Shown one piece after another: positions 42,405 to 51,172 of a stretch of DNA of 56,868 bases. How positions within the stretch are numbered: position 1 is the stretch's first letter; each line of letters begins with the position of its first letter. The translations under genes were made by a program, and so were the position numbers. This DNA is from Candidatus Iainarchaeum sp. (GTDB lineage: Archaea; B1Sed10-29; WALL01): NCBI GenBank assembly GCA_023129115.1, contig JAGMCR010000005.1, positions 1 to 56,868 of the forward strand. The letters are read 5' to 3'. The notes under the pieces were generated by a model. It made no database searches. It worked only from the letters and a program-made list of their open reading frames with translations, and was not told where the DNA came from.

Positions 42405-42842
42405 ATGAAAAGAATCTATCTAGATACCAACGTATACCTAAGCAAGTACAGGGACGAATTTTACTCGGGGAGTGTCCCCGCCTATGCACGCTATAACTCA
42501 GAGCAAATACTGGAGAGGACGCTGGCCTGCGAGTTTTTTGTATTTAGCTCTGATTTGGTGTGGAGGGAAATAACAAGCAAGTTCAGTTACCTGGAAGAGA
42601 GCTTCTTGAGCGACATGGACGCACTCAAGGAAAAGAACAAGATGCGAATGCTTGAATCCGCCCCTTACCTCAATAAAGCAAGAATGCTCAACAACAAATT
42701 TGGGCGCACGCTTGGGTGGAAGGACTGCGCCCACCTGCTCATGAGCAGGGACGCGAACGCCACCTTCATTTCCTGGGAAGGCAAGCTCGTTGGGGCCGGC
42801 AAGAAAATAGGGCTAGAAGTATTCAGGCCTGATGCGCTTTAG
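42405..42842 (+). CDS. PIN-domain ribonuclease (VapC-like)
   Basis: 145 residues from the ATG at 42405, preceded by GGGAGAGGGAGA. PIN acidic residues: IYLDTNVYLSKY (first Asp), DLVWREITSKF (Glu), and GWKDCAHLLMSRDANATFIS (Asp). Such proteins are usually Mg-dependent RNases, often toxins. It converges on an RHH-type regulator and the two genes overlap by 30 bp at their 3' ends, unlike the co-directional order of classical vapBC. The AATAAAAA box at 42337-42344 could also serve this gene with a 37-nt leader. Confidence 0.82.
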   Translation: MKRIYLDTNVYLSKYRDEFYSGSVPAYARYNSEQILERTLACEFFVFSSDLVWREITSKFSYLEESFLSDMDALKEKNKMRMLESAPYLNKARMLNNKFGRTLGWKDCAHLLMSRDANATFISWEGKLVGAGKKIGLEVFRPDAL

Positions 42843-43109
42843 CTTCGCTGACGTCTCTGCGATGTGCTTCGCTTCCAGCTCCGCGGCCTTATCCCAGTCG
42901 CCCCCAGCCATCTCAAAGAATTCCCGCGTCATCTCTTCCCGCGCCTCCCGCACTTCCCTCGCGACAGGCGGCTCTATGTGGCGATAAAGCTCCCTCCTGA
43001 CACCCGAAACAAAGAACTCGTTCAAGCTCGTGTAATGCCCCAGCTCCACAGTCTTCTTAATGTCCCTCAGCAATGCCTCGGGAAGCCTCACAGAAACAAC
43101 AACAGACAC
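42813..43109 (-). CDS. ribbon-helix-helix transcriptional regulator / antitoxin-like
   Basis: 98 residues from the GTG at 43109; an ATG at 43121 would add MVIH. The strand plus helix SVVVSVRLPEALLRDIKKTV and YTSLNEFFVSGVRRELYRH are the RHH DNA-binding fold. The C-terminus is helical and charged (AREEMTREFFEMAGGDWDKA), fit for partner binding. The GTG start is favoured because the TATA-like AATAAATACC is 26 bp upstream, leaving the palindrome at 43111-43130 just outside the mRNA. Possibly neutralises the convergent PIN protein or only represses itself. Confidence 0.75.
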   Translation of the reverse strand: MSVVVSVRLPEALLRDIKKTVELGHYTSLNEFFVSGVRRELYRHIEPPVAREVREAREEMTREFFEMAGGDWDKAAELEAKHIAETSAKLKRIRPEYF

Positions 43110-43110
43110 G

Positions 43111-43130
43111 TGTATTACCATAGTAATACA
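43111..43130 (-). promoter_or_regulatory. palindromic operator of the RHH gene
   Basis: Perfect inverted repeat TGTATTAC-CATA-GTAATACA between the TATA-like box (43131-43140) and the predicted transcription start near 43109. This is where binding would block RNA polymerase recruitment; RHH proteins typically bind such 8-bp half-sites and autoregulate. Confidence 0.6.
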
Positions 43131-43189
43131 GGTATTTATTGTTATGCCCTGACCAATCCTTAAATATCCCGCTGCTGATATACCTAGTA

Positions 43190-43954
43190 ATGGTGAAGGG
43201 CAAGACGTTCCACCAGCTGCACAAGGAAGGCGCTTTCGAGGCGCCGGCCAGGGCAGACACGAAAAACGCCAAGGTCCCAAGTGGAGTTGTTTTTGACGCG
43301 CATACCGGCGAGGGGAGCGGCTGGGGCGGGTCGCACCGCATAAACAAGGGACTAAGAGAGGGAGTCGAGCACGCGCCCAGCCCATCGCAATGCTTGAAAG
43401 AAGAGAGTTATGACGATCCGTACACATCAAGTGCTGGAGGCACGCCTTTTAGTTACGGCCAAATCTACGAGTGGACAGATGAAATTAGTGGGCTATCGAA
43501 AAAATGGCACAGGGAATACATGAAGCTATTCAGCAAGATAGATGATGCCGAAGAATACGGCGAAGAAGGCGAGGAACTCGAGCAAAAAAAAGCCGAGCTT
43601 GCCGGGCTCAAGAACGGCATGCTGCAAAAGCTCAAAAAAATTAAGCGTGAGCCACTGAAATTGAACGATGTTCTCGACTGCGATAGTAAAGAAGACGCGT
43701 ATTACATGACATTTGACGGGTTATCCAGTGTGATCAAGGGCGACGAAAGAGGCGCCCCTGTAACAATAACGCTAGTGCTCCGCAAAAAAAGCTGTGACTG
43801 GGTTATAAAAAAATTGGGGGAAGGCTATAAAATACACGACATAATCAAGCACTACGCGCCAAGGCTTTCCAAAGAACTCTTCAAAGTGGTCAGCTTACAG
43901 CACCCGGAAAACCCAAATCCCTACGAGCGGCCTGGCACGATTGAGCTGGGGTAA
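43190..43954 (+). CDS. uncharacterised soluble protein
   Basis: 254 residues from the ATG at 43190, 26 bp after TTAAATATCC (leaderless). Gly/His-rich N-terminus (MVKGKTFHQLHKEGAFEAPA), a charged helical centre with likely coiled coil (DAEEYGEEGEELEQKKAELA), and a C-terminal alpha/beta part (GAPVTITLVLRKKSCDWVIK). No signal peptide, no recognised domain. Ends directly against the converging ileS gene. Confidence 0.65.
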   Translation: MVKGKTFHQLHKEGAFEAPARADTKNAKVPSGVVFDAHTGEGSGWGGSHRINKGLREGVEHAPSPSQCLKEESYDDPYTSSAGGTPFSYGQIYEWTDEISGLSKKWHREYMKLFSKIDDAEEYGEEGEELEQKKAELAGLKNGMLQKLKKIKREPLKLNDVLDCDSKEDAYYMTFDGLSSVIKGDERGAPVTITLVLRKKSCDWVIKKLGEGYKIHDIIKHYAPRLSKELFKVVSLQHPENPNPYERPGTIELG

Positions 43955-46690
43955 TCACGCCTTGGAAACCCCAATCGAGACAGTGGCTTCCTTGAATTTT
44001 ATGGACGCCTTTTCGTCGCCGCCCCCGGAGACAGACGCCTCCGACGCGTTGACTTTCTTCTGCACAATAGGCAATGCTTTCTCGAGCAAGTCGTGGCCCG
44101 AAGCGAAGAGAGCGATTTTGTCCTCGACCTTCAAGCCCATTTTCTTGCGCATGGACTGGGCCTGGCGGGCAACGTCAGAAGCGAGTGCCTCCGCGAGAAG
44201 CGAGTCGTCCATCTCCGTGTCGAGCTTCAGTTCCTTACCGGCGACTACTTCCTTCACGTTGCACTGGCTCTTCAGGATTGGGAAGAGTTCTTTGGACACG
44301 CCGGGGACTGTTAGCTTCTTCAAGGGCCAGCGGAGCTTTACGCCAGCCTCCTGCCGAAGCGTCGCGGCTTTTTCGATTGCGTCGCGGGCCTTTGCCATCT
44401 CCTCTTCCAGCGCGGCGTCCACGTACTTGTCTTCCACCGCGGGCCAGCCCGCGAGGTGCACGCTCTCATCCCCGAAGATTTCGAGGTTGAAGCCCTCCGA
44501 CAGGAACGGGAGCGCGGGGGCGAGCACGTGGTTCACGCGGTCAAGCGCGTAGTACAAAGTGGCGAACGCCTCTTGCTTGTCCGAGCCATCGTAAGTCGGC
44601 CACGTCCGGCCGCGGATTAGCTTGATGTAAAACCGGGACAAGTCGTTCATCACGAAGTCCGAGACGACGCCCATGGCCTTGTAGCCGAGGAAGCGCTCGT
44701 TGTACTCCGTCGCTTCCTTCACGACGCTGTTGACGCGCGACAAGAGCCAGCGGTCCCCGGGAGACGGGCTCTTTATTTCCGCTTTTTTGCAGTACAGGGT
44801 GAAGAACTTGAACGAGTTCTGCAGAATTGTGAAGAATCGGTGTACGTCATTGACCTTGTCCCACGCCCAGTCAAAGTCCGCCGACGGGTCGGACTCAAGG
44901 AAATAATACCGCAAAGTGTCGCGGGAATACTTCTCGATTACCTCTTCGGGGGACACGACGTTGCCCCTGCTCTTGCTCATCTTGACGCCGCCCTCGCTAA
45001 GCACGAGGCCGTGCTGCAGTATGTTGTCGAACGGGATGCGGCCGAACGTTATGTAGCCGCAGATTGCAAGTGAGTTCCACCAGCCCCGCGTCTGGTCAGG
45101 GCCCTCCAAAACGAATTTAACGGGCCAAAGCGACTCGAACGGCTCTTTCTCCCGCGGGTAGCCGAGCGACGCCCACGGCGCTGTCCCGGCGTCGAACCAG
45201 ACGTCCAGCACGTCAGGCACGCGCGACATTTCCTTGCCGCACTTGCACTTGAGCTTTATAGAGTCTATGAAGGGGCGGTGCAAATCGTCCGGGACAGTCG
45301 GCAATTCGTCGGTGGAGCCAATTACCTTTACCTCGCCGCACCCGCACTCCCAAATCGGGAGGGGAATGCCCCAGTAGCGCTGGCGGCTGATTGGCCAGTC
45401 GCCAAGGGACTCAAGCCAGTTGTGGAACCGCTTCCCGGCCCACGGGGGGACCCACGGGACTTTGCTGTTCTGCTTGATTAGGTCTTCCTTCATGTCACTG
45501 ACCTTGAAGAACCACTGCGGCATGTTGAGGAAGAGCAGTGGCGAGCTGCAGCGCCAGCACATTGGGTAGTCGTGCTCGAACTCTTCCGTGAGCAGCAAGT
45601 GGCCCGAGGCCTTGAGGTCCGTGATTATGACGGAGTCCGCGTCCTTGACGAACATGCCGGAGTACTTTCCGACTGTGCCGTCGTAGTGGCCGTTCGGGAG
45701 CACTGGGCACAGTATCGGCAATCCTTTTTCCTTGCCGACGCGCCAGTCCTCTTCGCCGTGCCCCGGCGCAGTGTGGACCATGCCAGTGCCCTCTTCCAGG
45801 TGGACGTAGCGCTGGCTCATCACGACGCGGTTGTCCACGCCTTTTTGGAGCGGGATGCCCATGGGGTGGTCGTATTCCCAGCCCTCCATTTCCTTGCCCT
45901 TGATTGTTTTCACGAGCGTGTAGCCGCTCTCGAGCTTTTCCATGACGCGCGGCAGCAATTCCTTGGCGACCCAGAGCTTGCCGGCCATGGTCTCGGCGAG
46001 GGCGTACTCGAACTTGGGGTGCGCCATTACTCCGGTGTTCGCGGGGAGGGTCCACGGCGTCGTGGTCCAAATCAACAGGAACTCGTCCTTGCCCTTGAGC
46101 TTGAACTTGACGTAGACAGAAGTGTCTTTTTTCTTTTCGTACTCTATTTCGTTGTACGCCACGACGGTCTCGCACGACGGGCAGACGTGCAGGGGGTACT
46201 CGCCCTTGTACAGCATGCCTTTGTCGAACGCGATTTTGAAGGTGTGCCACGCGCCCTCGATGTAGCTGTTCTTGTAAGTGATGTAAGGGTCTTCCCAGTC
46301 CATCCACACGCCAAGGTCGTCGAACTGTGTGCTCATCAATGCAAGGTGGTCTTCGGCGAACTTTTTGCACGCGGCGTTGAACTTGTCGACGCCCATTTTC
46401 TCGATGTCTTCCTTGCCGCGGAGGCCAAGCTGCTTCTCGAGCTTTACCTCAATCGGCAGGCCGTGCGTGTCGTAGCCGGGCTGGCTCCAGACGTCGAGGC
46501 CCTTCATGCGCAGGAAGCGCAGGTAGTAGTCCTTGAGTATCTTGTTGAACGCGGTGCCCATGTGGATTGCGCCCGTGGCGTAGGGCGGGCCGTCCAGGAA
46601 ATAGTACTTTTCCTTGCCCGAGTTCTTCTCCAGCGCCTTGCGGCGGGTGTTGTTGTCCGCCCAGTGCCTGATGACTTCGCTCTCGTCCAT
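43955..46690 (-). CDS. ileS: isoleucyl-tRNA synthetase
   Basis: 911 residues from the ATG at 46690 (MDESEVIRHWADNNTRRKAL). Class I motifs: FLDGPPYATGAIHMGTAFNK (HIGH-type HMGT) and GGVKMSKSRGNVVSPEEVIE (KMSKS). Editing domain includes LLIWTTTPWTLPANTGVMAH. A C-terminal anticodon-binding region follows (DRVNHVLAPALPFLSEGFN). The TATA-like TTTATAC is about 39 bp upstream, giving a short leader. Length is somewhat short for archaeal IleRS (often above 1000), mainly in the C-terminal part. Confidence 0.95.
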   Translation of the reverse strand: MDESEVIRHWADNNTRRKALEKNSGKEKYYFLDGPPYATGAIHMGTAFNKILKDYYLRFLRMKGLDVWSQPGYDTHGLPIEVKLEKQLGLRGKEDIEKMGVDKFNAACKKFAEDHLALMSTQFDDLGVWMDWEDPYITYKNSYIEGAWHTFKIAFDKGMLYKGEYPLHVCPSCETVVAYNEIEYEKKKDTSVYVKFKLKGKDEFLLIWTTTPWTLPANTGVMAHPKFEYALAETMAGKLWVAKELLPRVMEKLESGYTLVKTIKGKEMEGWEYDHPMGIPLQKGVDNRVVMSQRYVHLEEGTGMVHTAPGHGEEDWRVGKEKGLPILCPVLPNGHYDGTVGKYSGMFVKDADSVIITDLKASGHLLLTEEFEHDYPMCWRCSSPLLFLNMPQWFFKVSDMKEDLIKQNSKVPWVPPWAGKRFHNWLESLGDWPISRQRYWGIPLPIWECGCGEVKVIGSTDELPTVPDDLHRPFIDSIKLKCKCGKEMSRVPDVLDVWFDAGTAPWASLGYPREKEPFESLWPVKFVLEGPDQTRGWWNSLAICGYITFGRIPFDNILQHGLVLSEGGVKMSKSRGNVVSPEEVIEKYSRDTLRYYFLESDPSADFDWAWDKVNDVHRFFTILQNSFKFFTLYCKKAEIKSPSPGDRWLLSRVNSVVKEATEYNERFLGYKAMGVVSDFVMNDLSRFYIKLIRGRTWPTYDGSDKQEAFATLYYALDRVNHVLAPALPFLSEGFNLEIFGDESVHLAGWPAVEDKYVDAALEEEMAKARDAIEKAATLRQEAGVKLRWPLKKLTVPGVSKELFPILKSQCNVKEVVAGKELKLDTEMDDSLLAEALASDVARQAQSMRKKMGLKVEDKIALFASGHDLLEKALPIVQKKVNASEASVSGGGDEKASIKFKEATVSIGVSKA

Positions 46691-46783
46691 TCTAACCACG
46701 CGTGGCGTAAGATTTTGTTGGATTTGTATAAAAAGCCTGTGGGAGCAAACCATTTAAAAACCCGGCGTGCATATATTTTACCA

Positions 46784-48823
46784 ATGGCAAAGGTTGTCCT
46801 GCCCGCGCACCACGTAGACATAATCCACTCCAGCAAGCGCAGGGCGCTGCCGTCCGGCGAGCGGCCAAGTGGCCATGTGATGGGCTTCGTCGACAAGAAG
46901 GGCAACGACACGGGAGTGTTTTTGGCCGGCACGCAAGTGCACGACGTCACGCACCTCAACTTTTTGCCGCTCCTGGGCTCGAGGCACGGCCGGAACAGGG
47001 ACGTGGTCTCTGTCAAGACGCCGGAGGGCAGGCTCGTCTACAAGCTCCCGAAGAACACGCCTGCGCTGCCGCACACGATGCTGACGCTTGACGAGGAGCG
47101 CTACGACGAGCTGGAGGAGTCGATTCCCTGTGCGAGGCACGTCCGGACGCACGCACTGCCGGACGTCGCGTACACGAACCCGGCGGGCAATGTGCATAAC
47201 CTGGGGATGCGCGTCATTGTCGAGGAAGACGTCGGCCGCAAAAACCTTTCCGAAGAGCGGTTCAACATACACGTCTCAAAAAAAGGGCTTGGCCGGATGA
47301 AGGGCGCGCTCGCGCAGATGGTGCACAACTCAATCATCATGCTGCAGAAGGGCTACTTGATTGACATAAAGCCCGAGAACTTTGTGATTCGCGAGCGGGG
47401 CAAGAGGCACGAGCTCGTGCTCGTCGACAAGGACAGCCTCGCGGAAGTCGACGAGGACACTTGGCGGGGGAGCCTCAGGCTCCTCGGCGAGAACCTTGGC
47501 AAGTCGTTTGCCGACTTGTTCATGCTGAACGACCCGCTGCTCGACCACTCCCGCTACCACGACATCCGGGACTTTCTCGACGGCAAGATAATGTCGTGGA
47601 CCCTGGCGCCGCGCAAGGACCTGCAGGGAGAGGAATTGCCGGAGCTTACGGTCAAGGACGCCAACAAAATAATCGGGAGCATGCACGGCTACCTCGACAA
47701 AAAGTTTAGCCGCGAGCCAATAGAGATTGACACGAGGGGGAGGCTGAAGCTCCCGGTGCAGGAGCCAAAGAAAAAGAAGGCCCTCAGGAACTTCAACTTT
47801 GACGAGGGCGCGTCAAGCCAGGCCATAATGGAGTTGAGCGCCAAGTACGAGGACAGGCTCGGCAACCTGCTGCAGATGGACCACAACATCCGCAACCTTG
47901 AGGGAGAGCTGAAGAAGGGCTCGGACATGGGCTTGATTTCTGTTGGCCGCGGGAAACAAATAAACCGCTCGTTCCACTTCCACCGGCTGGCGATGCTTGA
48001 GGCCAAGATAGGCACGTACAAAAAAATCATTGCCGACCTGAAAAAAGCGGTGCCAGAAAGCCCTGCGGCAAAAAAAGAGATTGACGAGCATATTGCCTAC
48101 GCAAAGAAGCTGAAAAAGCTTTTCCGCAAAAAGTACAAGAAGACAAAGCAAGAGCTAGAGGAAGAAGAGGTGGCTGTTGGGACGCTGGAGTCTGTTGACC
48201 TTTACGATTACACGATGCCAGTGACGCATAACACGATACTGAAGGCACTAGACACATACAAGACGACCATGGCAAGCAACATAACGATGGAGGGGGCGGA
48301 GCTGTCCACAGCGCTTAAGCAAGCCGAGAAAGACGGGCAGCTGCCGGAGGGGACTGCCACGCGCCTCGGGACACTGCTCGCGATGCAGAACCTCTCGCTG
48401 CTCGAGAACGACTTCGAGATGTACCGGCACGCCCTCGACGGGCTCGAACAGCAGAAAAAAGACTTCCAGCAAAGGCGATACGACGAGTTCAGGCACATGG
48501 TCGAGACACAACGCCTTGACGGGCTGATGGAGAGCATCCGAAAGAACAGGCAAATGCAGTCCGTGAACGACTACCTCGCCACCGACTACGTCGGGAAGCA
48601 AATCAATGTGCTCGCCCAGAACAAGGACAGGCACGGGTTCAAGGTGCTGCTCAAGTCCATGAGCGAGGGAGAGCTCGATGAATTGAGCAAGGCAGTGAGC
48701 AGCCTGCCCAAGCAAACAGAAGACGAGCTCGACTACAACATCGAGCGGTGCGAAAAAAACCTCACTGAATTGGAGAAGCTGATAGCACCCGTAAAAAAGC
48801 TCACCGACCAGTACTATCAATAA
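46784..48823 (+). CDS. divergent protein-kinase-like protein with long helical C-terminus
   Basis: 679 residues from the ATG at 46784, 27 bp after a CATTTAAAAAC box (leaderless). Residues about 175-215 read MVHNSIIMLQKGYLIDIKPE then NFVIRERGKRHELVLVDKDS: the DxKPxN catalytic loop followed, after a beta hairpin, by VDKDS in place of the DFG metal motif. The N-terminal half before it is a plausible but degenerate N-lobe; I see no clear glycine loop. Residues about 330-679 are charged helices and coiled coil (KKLKKLFRKKYKKTKQELEE, DGLEQQKKDFQQRRYDEFRH). Could be an active atypical kinase or a pseudokinase scaffold. Confidence 0.55.
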   Translation: MAKVVLPAHHVDIIHSSKRRALPSGERPSGHVMGFVDKKGNDTGVFLAGTQVHDVTHLNFLPLLGSRHGRNRDVVSVKTPEGRLVYKLPKNTPALPHTMLTLDEERYDELEESIPCARHVRTHALPDVAYTNPAGNVHNLGMRVIVEEDVGRKNLSEERFNIHVSKKGLGRMKGALAQMVHNSIIMLQKGYLIDIKPENFVIRERGKRHELVLVDKDSLAEVDEDTWRGSLRLLGENLGKSFADLFMLNDPLLDHSRYHDIRDFLDGKIMSWTLAPRKDLQGEELPELTVKDANKIIGSMHGYLDKKFSREPIEIDTRGRLKLPVQEPKKKKALRNFNFDEGASSQAIMELSAKYEDRLGNLLQMDHNIRNLEGELKKGSDMGLISVGRGKQINRSFHFHRLAMLEAKIGTYKKIIADLKKAVPESPAAKKEIDEHIAYAKKLKKLFRKKYKKTKQELEEEEVAVGTLESVDLYDYTMPVTHNTILKALDTYKTTMASNITMEGAELSTALKQAEKDGQLPEGTATRLGTLLAMQNLSLLENDFEMYRHALDGLEQQKKDFQQRRYDEFRHMVETQRLDGLMESIRKNRQMQSVNDYLATDYVGKQINVLAQNKDRHGFKVLLKSMSEGELDELSKAVSSLPKQTEDELDYNIERCEKNLTELEKLIAPVKKLTDQYYQ

Positions 48824-50226
48824 GCGTTGCTGAACAAGCCGATGCTTTCCGCTTTCTTGCCGCAGCCAATGCACTTGCCGCTAGGCTTTGCCCCAAGCAC
48901 AGTGCCCCGGAACTCAAGCCGCTTCATCGACCCCTCGAGCTTTCCCCAGCACTTCGCGTCGCCGCACACCGGCACGAGCACGGGCAACGCCGCCTTGTCG
49001 GCCTCGCGCAGCGAGTCCCTGGACTTGGCGTTGGCGATTGCCTGCTCGTGGAACTCGAGCGCTTTTTTCTTCATGGACTTCGTGATTTCTGCCAATAGCT
49101 TGGCTACTTCCTTGTCCACGTCTTTTAGTTTTACGGCTTTCTTTTGGCGCGTGTCCCTGCGCACGAGGACGGCCTCGCCCTTCTCGACGTCGCGTGGCCC
49201 GACTTCTATCCGGACGGGCACGCCCTTGAGTTCCCAGCGGTAGTACTTCGCGCCGGGGTTGTCGTCAGACGTGTCGATTTCCTTGCGGCACGAAAGCGAG
49301 CCGAAGACTTTTTTGGCGGCGGACTCGATTTTTTTCTTGTCGCCCTTGAACACGACCGGAACGACGACCGCCTGTATCGGCGCGAACGCCGGCGGCAGCA
49401 CGAGGCCGTGCTCGTCGCCGTGCACCCCAATGACTGCCGCGATTATTCTCGACGAAATCCCGTGGCTGTTGAGGTGGCACAATTGCTGCTCGCCCTTCTC
49501 GTTTTCGTACATTACCTCGAACGTTTTTGAGAAGCCGGTGCCGAGGTCGTGGCTCGTCGCCGACTGTAATGTCTTGTAGTCGGGCATGACGACGTCCCAC
49601 GACACGGTTTTCACGGCGCCGGGGAAGCGGTCCCACTCCGGCCGCTCGACGACGACGGCGGGCACGCAGAGCGCGGCGAAGAAGTCGTCGTACGCCTTGC
49701 GGATTAACTCCATTTCTTCGTCCACGCCCTTCTGGTCCGGGTGGGCGCAGTGCGCTTCCTTGAACGTGGATATCTCGCGGTCCCGGATTAGTGGGCGGGT
49801 GTGCTTTGTCTCGTAGCGGAACGTGTTGACGATTTGGTAGATTTTTAATGGCAGGTCGGCGTGGCTGCGTATCCAGAGCTTGAACAATGGGTACATCACG
49901 GTTTCGCTGGTCGGCCGGAGCGCGAGCGGGACCTCGAGGTCCGAGAGGCCGCCTTTGGTGACCCAGTAGACTCCGTCCTCGAAGCCCTTGATGTGCTTGG
50001 CTTCCTTCATTAGCTGGTCTTCGGGGATGAGGAGCGGGAACAGGGTCTCGTCGTGGCCTGTCTCGTCCATCAAGCGGCGCAATTCGCCGAACACGAGCGT
50101 GCGCAGCTTGAACCCGAACGGGCGCCAGGCGTACGTGCCCTTAAGGTTGTAGCGGGAGTCGATTACTTCGGCTTCCTCGAGCACCGAGTGGTACCAGTCA
50201 GAAAAGTCAGCTCTTGAAGTTTCCAT
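48817..50226 (-). CDS. proS: prolyl-tRNA synthetase, archaeal type
   Basis: 469 residues from the ATG at 50226 (METSRADFSDWYHSVLEEAE). Class II motifs: motif 2 around YQIVNTFRYETKHTRPLIRD, proline-pocket region REISTFKEAHCAHPD, and motif 3 GLVLPPAFAPIQAVVVPVVF. The C-terminal zinc-binding domain (CGDAKCWGKLEG, CIGCGKKAESIG) and terminal Tyr are hallmarks of the archaeal/eukaryotic form. Overlaps the converging kinase-like gene by 7 bp. Two TATA-like boxes (near 50258 and 50275) lie upstream. Confidence 0.95.
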   Translation of the reverse strand: METSRADFSDWYHSVLEEAEVIDSRYNLKGTYAWRPFGFKLRTLVFGELRRLMDETGHDETLFPLLIPEDQLMKEAKHIKGFEDGVYWVTKGGLSDLEVPLALRPTSETVMYPLFKLWIRSHADLPLKIYQIVNTFRYETKHTRPLIRDREISTFKEAHCAHPDQKGVDEEMELIRKAYDDFFAALCVPAVVVERPEWDRFPGAVKTVSWDVVMPDYKTLQSATSHDLGTGFSKTFEVMYENEKGEQQLCHLNSHGISSRIIAAVIGVHGDEHGLVLPPAFAPIQAVVVPVVFKGDKKKIESAAKKVFGSLSCRKEIDTSDDNPGAKYYRWELKGVPVRIEVGPRDVEKGEAVLVRRDTRQKKAVKLKDVDKEVAKLLAEITKSMKKKALEFHEQAIANAKSRDSLREADKAALPVLVPVCGDAKCWGKLEGSMKRLEFRGTVLGAKPSGKCIGCGKKAESIGLFSNAY

Positions 50227-50283
50227 TGAAAAACCCCCTTTTCCAAGGATTGGGGGATAAAGGGCGCGGGGGTATAAAAGGAT

Positions 50284-50595
50284 GCCTCTGGAGAGCGAAT
50301 GGCTGCCTAGGGACGGGCACCACCGGCTTCTGGGGGACTGCCCAACCAGCCACAAGGGCTCTGGGGGAATGCTACTACCGGCCTCTGGGGAAGCGAACCC
50401 AAGCTGGGGGGTGCTGCCGCCAATTGGCGCAGCACCCCCCAATGCCGTTCATGGCGCCCCCCAAGTCCTTTGGTTAAGGGAGGAGCACCCAGCCATGCCC
50501 CCCGGTTGGGCTTCTGCTCCGGAGGAGAAGAGAGGAGAGCGGCAGGTGGGGCAGCCCTCCGGTTTTCCTGCGTTGTCCCTCTCGTCTCCTGCATA
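50284..50595. other. gene-free GC-rich region with hairpin copy 4 and degenerate repeats
   Basis: The 414 bp between proS and the histone gene hold no gene. Contents: a degenerate box GGC(T)TCTGGGGGA seen four times (about 50284, 50325, 50356, 50380); the fourth G6/C6 hairpin at 50406-50440 (arms GGGGGGTGCTGCCGCCAA and TTGGCGCAGCACCCCCC, one bulged C); and further paired segments (GCAGG/CCTGC, GAGAG/CTCTC near 50535-50580). A GTATAAAAGG box at 50271-50280 points to a possible plus-strand transcript from about 50300. A structured RNA is possible; none is recognised. Confidence 0.4.
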
Positions 50596-50640
50596 GGTTT
50601 TTATATGGATACATCTTAAACATTAATAGGAGGGGCTATT

Positions 50641-51012
50641 ATGCCCGAAGAAGCTAAAAAACAGGAAGAAACCGAGGAAGAGGACGATTCACTGGCTTTT
50701 GCCAATGCCCAGGTAGTGAGGGTTATGAGGGCCAACGTGGCACCGGACAAGATGATTAAGTCCGCTGTCAAGAAGGAGATGAACCTGTTCCTCGAGCAGG
50801 TGTGCGGCGACGTGTCCAAGAGGATGGACAAGTTCCCCTACGCCATGATTGACCGGAGAATGTTCGACGAAGCCACAGAGGCCTACAGGACCATGGACAA
50901 GGTCGTCGAGGAAAAGAAGCGCATAATTTCACACCTCGAGGCAATCAAGGCCGACTGCGACAAGCTCATCAGAGACGTCGAAGAGACGTTCAAAGTGGAA
51001 GAGGAAGACTAA
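50641..51012 (+). CDS. histone-fold protein with C-terminal coiled coil
   Basis: 123 residues. After an acidic N-terminus (MPEEAKKQEETEEEDD), residues 18-78 have histone-fold character: FANAQVVRVMRANVAPDKMI, KSAVKKEMNLFLEQVCGDVS, FPYAMIDRRMFDEATEAYRT (helix 1, long helix 2, loop 2 plus helix 3). Residues 80-118 are a heptad-like helix (KVVEEKKRIISHLEAIKADC). The arrangement matches coiled-coil-tailed archaeal histone relatives rather than HMf. TTTTTATATGG near 50597 and AGGAGGGG before the ATG indicate a leadered, SD-driven mRNA. Expected to bind DNA or act as a histone-fold transcription factor. Confidence 0.75.
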   Translation: MPEEAKKQEETEEEDDSLAFANAQVVRVMRANVAPDKMIKSAVKKEMNLFLEQVCGDVSKRMDKFPYAMIDRRMFDEATEAYRTMDKVVEEKKRIISHLEAIKADCDKLIRDVEETFKVEEED

Positions 51013-51026
51013 GCCTTTTCCGCCAG

Positions 51027-51069
51027 CGCTTTTCCACTGTTCAGCCGACAGGCTGTAACAGAAAAAGCG
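51027..51069 (-). repeat. dispersed hairpin element, copy 2
   Basis: Read on the minus strand: CGCTTTTTCTGTTACAG, apex CC-TGTC-GG, CTGAACAGTGGAAAAGCG. The basal arms match copy 1 at 23031-23090 almost exactly while the apex differs. It lies between the two converging histone-fold genes, consistent with a bidirectional 3'-end structure. Confidence 0.5.
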
Positions 51070-51172
51070 TCGTTTTGCGCAGCAACAGGGCTAGCGGCAG
51101 CTGGCGCGTGTAAAGAAAAGAAAAAGAGATATTCGGGACGCGGCGAGCGCGTCCCGGAGTTTTAGACGAAAT

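Noticed and set aside
45572..46783. Long N-terminal extension of the kinase-like gene across ileS
   Set aside because: It is antisense to ileS; the TATA box 27 bp before the ATG at 46784 marks the real start.
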